DNA of 45,628 nucleotides from Succinivibrio dextrinosolvens (lineage in GTDB: Bacteria; Pseudomonadota; Gammaproteobacteria; Enterobacterales; Succinivibrionaceae), in the NCBI RefSeq assembly GCF_900116345.1, contig NZ_FPAH01000020.1, positions 1-45,628 of the forward strand. The letters are read 5' to 3'. This document shows, piece by piece, positions 42,901-45,628 of this stretch; position 1 is the stretch's first letter, and every line of letters starts with the position of its first letter. The notes under the pieces were generated by a model. It worked only from the letters and a program-made list of their open reading frames with translations, had not been told where the DNA came from and made no database searches. Position numbers and translations under genes: made by a program.

Positions 42901-43439
42901 CCGGTTATTTTGTTGGTGATGGTCTATTCCAGAAAATGAATAAAACTCACGACGACTACTGTAGTACCAGGCGAGACAGTGCTGCAGACATACATCAGAA
43001 ACAAACCGATTACGACACAGCTGTAACCAATAAGACTGCAGATCAGGCTGAGAAGAAACAAGCTCTGGATGAAGCAAAAGCAGCAGATGGCAGAACTGTC
43101 GCACGTTTTGTAGTAGACGTATGTGACTTATCCTGTGACACTCTTGATTTTATCGCTAAATGCATGGATATAGTTGTCGCCATTACTGATATGGCTGACG
43201 ATGACAACTGGTTTGAAAGAAAAGGTCTTGTTGGAAAGAATCATGCACAGGACATAAAATACCTTTTTGCCAGCCTGAAATATACATTAAACACCGTGGC
43301 AATAAATACTATCGTAGCCGCAAATCAGTGGGGATTAAAACCAGCAAAGGTTGCACTGAAAGGTGGATTATTAGATATGTACACTACAAGAGAACAAGCA
43401 GCAACATACCACAAGTTGGATGCTAGACCTGTAGTTTAA
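39978..43439 (+). CDS. vgrG: Evolved-type VgrG spike protein with coiled-coil insert and C-terminal extension
   Basis: VgrG trimers form the T6SS spike. Residues 1 to about 430 are a divergent gp27-like hub domain. Residues about 442-545 are the gp5-type OB fold (DGAGRYSGNWPAPSDDSSVK through FNMPRIGQKVLIISGDNNYY). Residues about 675-770 form a long Lys/Glu-rich coiled coil, an unusual insert before the beta-helix needle (about 790-895, with repeated short strands such as NLEINAKGTVTINAESVNIS). A C-terminal part (about 895-1153) has a second coiled segment and hydrophobic helices but no catalytic motif I recognise; it may be cargo or an adaptor. The start is ATG 39978 because AGGGGA lies 7 nt upstream. 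Two small genes follow. Confidence 0.85.
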   Translation: MNTKLKSIYFSITPTITKGKVIFPSYSVYEFSFKEGISDLYYGKLFFYATNSLKASELQQLIGKMINIEIEISDNLHAPDKDKQLKQDYSFKRLINGLISSVKFLGRTMDVTTKSDSKPANIFEIDFTSPFELLKESNYKYHDLTYGKLQDKLEKFLSKPEKVIYGEDYKDSSYLSIKYELLDSKDKNISSSLPDNVCIQIGNYTPLHCLRKLLTDFGLNFNIIHAEDNNKKVIKVFLSKGYGVSKSNGVVSSYFDNSNKDKLNYDIEIVCDQSDSGSPKLTSFSIDVKNHNLGAFNNSNEFLIYSTTSEKNAVASQTNAEIENLKNLNNKTERERMVYKLTASHLIFVPGTVIKAQNYIDSEVKLIVDNVDLHILAGLDGSIFNTSKKLEPSIEETICAYEQDQNKEPGSFADFVEIEDKPVAINKEISVRAETNNIRILEAVVTDGAGRYSGNWPAPSDDSSVKEPIAGAICICAGDDTKNPSMFYALPSGQSNPVQVRLTSTVANNEIFNMPRIGQKVLIISGDNNYYLHSFLSQKDSTSVTEANKADRDNKLASIKGFASHSHGARVHVWNATDTSKNTGIKGFNVDESQYKLSKLSLEKNTDIKQYIKNKILAGTETSVVEALVKQDNTYKYYQAYSDSSKIDSKYLGTLKESDCKALSEASIKKRCAAIKKLVEKTEKELKEADSKLNEIESKIKNKDREKEIAEIAVKALTGDEKNAKQKELNNIKSDLSSLNDDKKNAEKTQKEKQSANDKAQAGLEAIVNEFIGEIGYTRNYIDSFSDVFKIDHDGNLEINAKGTVTINAESVNISSSKSTSLTGSGSITMTSTGSIKMGCAGTSFTILSSAIKACSIPFANGAMSSFGSTLTLDSYEGTSIKAPTVNISAKFAAAMKDGVGSGFKVSKGVCGMNGAEASMTTSTFPKHTLSVIKFDEELVKEMANTITVNTNPDASKYEKGILDGVLFPVFNEVSGYFVGDGLFQKMNKTHDDYCSTRRDSAADIHQKQTDYDTAVTNKTADQAEKKQALDEAKAADGRTVARFVVDVCDLSCDTLDFIAKCMDIVVAITDMADDDNWFERKGLVGKNHAQDIKYLFASLKYTLNTVAINTIVAANQWGLKPAKVALKGGLLDMYTTREQAATYHKLDARPVV

Positions 43440-43481
43440 TGGAATGGGAAACAATAGTTTATTGAATATGGAGCTGTAATT

Positions 43482-43874
43482 ATGGCACTGACAGAAGAAA
43501 GTAAAAAACAGCTGCAAGCACTTGGAACAAGCCTGGCAGAAGATATAGGCGTTGGTGTTGCAATGATTATTGCAGAAGAAGCTCTTGAATCACTTGCAGC
43601 CTCAAATATCAAGGAAAGTGATCCTTCTGGAGATAGAGAATCTAAGCCAACTGATGATCAGGCTGTTCTTGATGAAAAGAAGGCTGAAGGTAATTCAAAT
43701 GAAGGTTCTCTGGCTAAGGATGATGTCAAAGCTCAGGGTGGTGAAGTTGCAGCAACTCAGACCAACGCAGAGGCCAACCAGAATCAAGCCAAAGCACTGG
43801 ATACCGGAGCAAAGGCTCTACAGACAAGTGCAGGTGCAACAGAAATCGCAACTAAGGCCTTAAAGATGAACTAA
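43482..43874 (+). CDS. Unknown 130-aa protein in the vgrG cassette
   Basis: I do not recognise this family. The N-terminal 40 residues are helical (ESKKQLQALGTSLAEDIGVG, then a hydrophobic stretch with AMIIAEEALESLAAS). The middle is acidic and low in complexity (about 45-85). The C-terminal 40 residues are an Ala/Gln/Thr-rich helix ending GATEIATKALKMN. There is no signal peptide or enzyme motif. GGAG lies 8 nt before the ATG, and the gene fits between vgrG (42 bases) and the DUF6931-like gene (27 bases), so the three are likely cotranscribed. It may be a cargo chaperone, a secreted accessory protein or an immunity factor. Confidence 0.7.
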   Translation: MALTEESKKQLQALGTSLAEDIGVGVAMIIAEEALESLAASNIKESDPSGDRESKPTDDQAVLDEKKAEGNSNEGSLAKDDVKAQGGEVAATQTNAEANQNQAKALDTGAKALQTSAGATEIATKALKMN

Positions 43875-43901
43875 AAAAAACATACGGAGTAAATTTTAAA
43901 C

Positions 43902-45125
43902 ATGGCAAATGTATCAAATCAGCTTGAGTGGATGAATAAACATCTGGTACTTCTACAGTACCAGACTGTTAAAGAAGCTATTGAGCAGGAAATGTTTCCT
44001 GCAACCACCGATCTTCTTGAAATTGCAGAAAATTATCCAAACAGTGAGGATTTTCTGCATGAACTTGAAAACAAGAAAGAGTTTAAGGATGCCTGTACTT
44101 TTCTTGCCTACAATCTTCATCACAGAGCAGCAGTCTGGTGGTCATATATCTGTGTTCTGGATTTACTCAAGGAATTAAAAAAGGCTCCGGCAAAACCACG
44201 TGATATTGATGATATAGGAAAGCCAAAGCCATTTAATCTCCCTGATTGGGCAAAAAAAATGGAAGAACCGCCTTATGATGTTGATAAGAAGATTGCTGAT
44301 TTCCATGCTTTCAGGGATAAGGCTTTTGCAGCTCATCAGGAGAGAATAAAGAATATTGATCCGGAGGTAAGAAAAGACTGTGAAGAAGCCATAGAAATTG
44401 TAATGAGCGAAATTAGAAAAAAACATGGAAAGGATTTGTTTGAGCTGTTAGATGCAACCTGTGAAAAAATGCTCAGAAATCATGGACAGGATATAGTTAT
44501 CGACATAGAAAACAGTCCTATTACCAAAGCAAGAAAAGAGCTTCAGGATAAAATCGAGGCCTCAAGAAAGGAGACAATCGAAACCATTAAGGCTGCCCTG
44601 CCAAAGGTTGATCTAAAAGCTCAGATTAAAAATAAACGCTCTGCGCTAGATAGTGTTTACAGCTATATCGTATCCCCAGATGAGGATAATGCCAATAACT
44701 GTATAAAGATTGGAAACAAAGGTCCTGATACCCCAGAAGGCTTGCTCGCGCTCGTTGCTTTCTGGAGTTTTGGTGATCTAGCCCCAAAGGGGACAACCGT
44801 TGTAAAAACACCTGCTGGGCTGTTGGGCAACGGAATCAACTCCCTGATGCTGATGCTTGCACTGGCACCAGGCGGAGAGAAAAAGCTTAAGGAAAGATAT
44901 GAAACCTACTTTAACCTTGGTTATGAAGTTGCGGCAGGAAGAAATAACTGGAGTAAGAGTGTTGAAGAAGGGAAAGCGCCTCATGCTGAGCTGAATCTAT
45001 ATGCAAATATGGAGAAAGACGTTGCAGCTACAGAAGAGAGCCCTTCTGATGCTCTAAGTTCAGGTAAGGCTGATAATACGCAGTCTACACCACCTGCAAA
45101 ACCAGTTATCAACAGATTCAAGTAG
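43902..45125 (+). CDS. DUF6931-like T6SS-associated protein with a central insertion
   Basis: The sequence resembles DUF6931 proteins, often found beside vgrG or PAAR genes: FLAYNLHHRAAVWWSYICVL (about 67-86) matches the family helix with its paired tryptophans, and LLALVAFWSFGDLAPKG (about 280-296) matches the hallmark AFW-S-GSLAP block, followed by NGINSLMLMLALAPGG. Typical members are near 200 aa; here about 130 charged, helical residues (about 95-230) are inserted between the two halves. The disordered C terminus is Ser/Pro-rich. The role is unknown in the family; the location suggests helping load or guide VgrG-linked cargo. The ribosome site CGGAG is a rather distant 14 nt from the ATG. 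Confidence 0.65.
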   Translation: MANVSNQLEWMNKHLVLLQYQTVKEAIEQEMFPATTDLLEIAENYPNSEDFLHELENKKEFKDACTFLAYNLHHRAAVWWSYICVLDLLKELKKAPAKPRDIDDIGKPKPFNLPDWAKKMEEPPYDVDKKIADFHAFRDKAFAAHQERIKNIDPEVRKDCEEAIEIVMSEIRKKHGKDLFELLDATCEKMLRNHGQDIVIDIENSPITKARKELQDKIEASRKETIETIKAALPKVDLKAQIKNKRSALDSVYSYIVSPDEDNANNCIKIGNKGPDTPEGLLALVAFWSFGDLAPKGTTVVKTPAGLLGNGINSLMLMLALAPGGEKKLKERYETYFNLGYEVAAGRNNWSKSVEEGKAPHAELNLYANMEKDVAATEESPSDALSSGKADNTQSTPPAKPVINRFK

Positions 45126-45156
45126 AAAGTACTTCTCCTACCAGTTTGATTGAAAC

Positions 45157-45181
45157 TCAGGCAGCCTATAGAGCTGCCTGA
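45157..45181. terminator. Hairpin between convergent cassette and antitoxin genes
   Basis: A perfect 9-bp stem TCAGGCAGC (45157-45165) / GCTGCCTGA (45173-45181) with a 7-nt loop. T-tracts are weak on both strands. Its position between convergent genes favours a terminator role. Confidence 0.7.
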
Positions 45182-45193
45182 ATTACAATTAAA

Positions 45194-45469
45194 TTACACT
45201 AGAGATACTTGAAGTCTCTTTCCAAGACCAGCGGCAAGTTTCTTTAATGTTCTTATTGAGGGATTAGCATTTCCATTTTCTATTTTGGATAAATCAGCTT
45301 GAGTTATCCCTGTTAATTCTGAAAGTTCTTTCTGAGTAAGTCCTTTTTCTTTTCTTGCAAGAATAATACTCTTAATCATGGTATATTCAGGCTCTAAAAC
45401 ATCATATTCTTTCTTTAGATTTGGATCCTTAAGCTGTTCAGCTAGAAAATCATCAAATTTAATACTCAT
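45194..45469 (-). CDS. HigA-like XRE-family antitoxin
   Basis: A 91-aa helix-turn-helix protein. Residues about 38-90 form the XRE domain: ARKEKGLTQKELSELTGITQ, then ADLSKIENGNANPSIRTLKK. The N-terminal DDFLAEQLKDPNLKKEYDVL is the usual leader of HigA/RelB-like antitoxins that pair with RelE-fold HigB toxins. The start is ATG 45469 with GGAG 7 nt upstream; the in-frame GTG two codons earlier is too close to that site. HigB is normally encoded just upstream, but the 72 bases before the dprA stop cannot hold it, and downstream lies the DUF6931 gene on the other strand. It may be a stray regulator. Confidence 0.85.
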   Translation of the reverse strand: MSIKFDDFLAEQLKDPNLKKEYDVLEPEYTMIKSIILARKEKGLTQKELSELTGITQADLSKIENGNANPSIRTLKKLAAGLGKRLQVSLV

Positions 45470-45493
45470 TGCCACACTCCGCTAGTTTGGATC

Positions 45494-45533
45494 TATAAAA
45501 AACTATAAAAATATATAAAAAGCTATAAATTTA
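45494..45533. repeat. Four 10-bp phased A-tract repeats upstream of the antitoxin
   Basis: The units TATAAAAAAC, TATAAAAATA, TATAAAAAGC and TATAAATTTA start exactly every 10 bases (45494, 45504, 45514, 45524). A-tracts in step with the helical turn bend DNA. The array lies just upstream of the antitoxin ribosome site and likely covers its promoter, so it could also be the operator for autorepression. Confidence 0.7.
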
Positions 45534-45541
45534 TGGGCTTT

Positions 45542-45628
45542 CTACCAAATTCCTGTTTCATCACTGCTGGTTGCTATCCCATTCATTTCTAAATCAGATA
45601 GCAGAGCCGTCAGCTCCGCAGGCTTAAG
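45542..45628 (-). CDS. dprA: C-terminal end of probable DprA (partial)
   Basis: An open frame enters from the right edge and ends at TAG 45544-45542. Its 28 residues LKPAELTALLSDLEMNGIAT... resemble the C-terminal winged helix of DprA (DNA processing protein A), which ends with a leucine-rich helix and a small Gly-rich turn and loads RecA on incoming single-stranded DNA. Only this tail is visible, so the name rests on a short match. Other winged-helix proteins are possible. Confidence 0.45.
   Translation of the reverse strand, partial: LKPAELTALLSDLEMNGIATSSDETGIW

Overview
The window looks like chromosomal DNA of an AT-rich gammaproteobacterium. Two gene neighbourhoods known from E. coli are recognisable: nudF-cpdA-yqiA-(qseBC)-parE on the left, and mrcA/aroK-aroB-damX-rpe-gph-trpS in the middle. 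Together with a lone flagellar gene, a tricarboxylate-type binding protein and a type VI secretion system (T6SS), this would fit a host-associated Aeromonadales such as the Succinivibrionaceae. That placement is inference from gene content, not a database result. No rRNA, tRNA, CRISPR array or intact transposon was seen.

Left part (1-10.3 kb): a TctC-type periplasmic binding protein without its transporter, an AzgA-type purine permease, a TetR regulator divergent from a YqaB-like sugar-phosphate phosphatase, glycogen phosphorylase, flagellar flhB and parE. Next (10.4-15.4 kb) come a small protein resembling only the DNA-gripping N-terminal domain of tyrosine recombinases, a QseBC-like two-component system, and yqiA, cpdA and nudF. 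A class I dihydroorotase is divergent from nudF.

Middle part (16.9-27.2 kb): trpS, gph, rpe, damX, aroB and aroK lie on the minus strand in the E. coli order, but dam is absent between damX and rpe. A nupG-like nucleoside permease sits between aroK and the divergent mrcA, where E. coli has the hofMNOPQ (pilMNOPQ-type) genes.

Right part (27.3-45.2 kb): a T6SS island. One minus-strand operon reads tssA, tssB, tssC, hcp, tssE, tssF, tssG, tssH(clpV), PAAR, covering the sheath, inner tube, most of the baseplate, the recycling ATPase and the spike tip. Two more hcp genes lie upstream. Across a roughly 1-kb AT-rich gap, a plus-strand cassette holds a large evolved-type vgrG, a 130-aa unknown protein and a DUF6931-like protein. 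The membrane complex (tssJ, tssL, tssM) and tssK are not in the window. The T6SS intergenic regions share a repeated GTCAYAT-centred motif, and the gap contains a GC-richer hairpin island with a possible 28-codon ORF.

The right edge has a HigA-like antitoxin without a visible toxin, preceded by four A-tracts in exact 10-bp phase, and the last 28 codons of a probable dprA.
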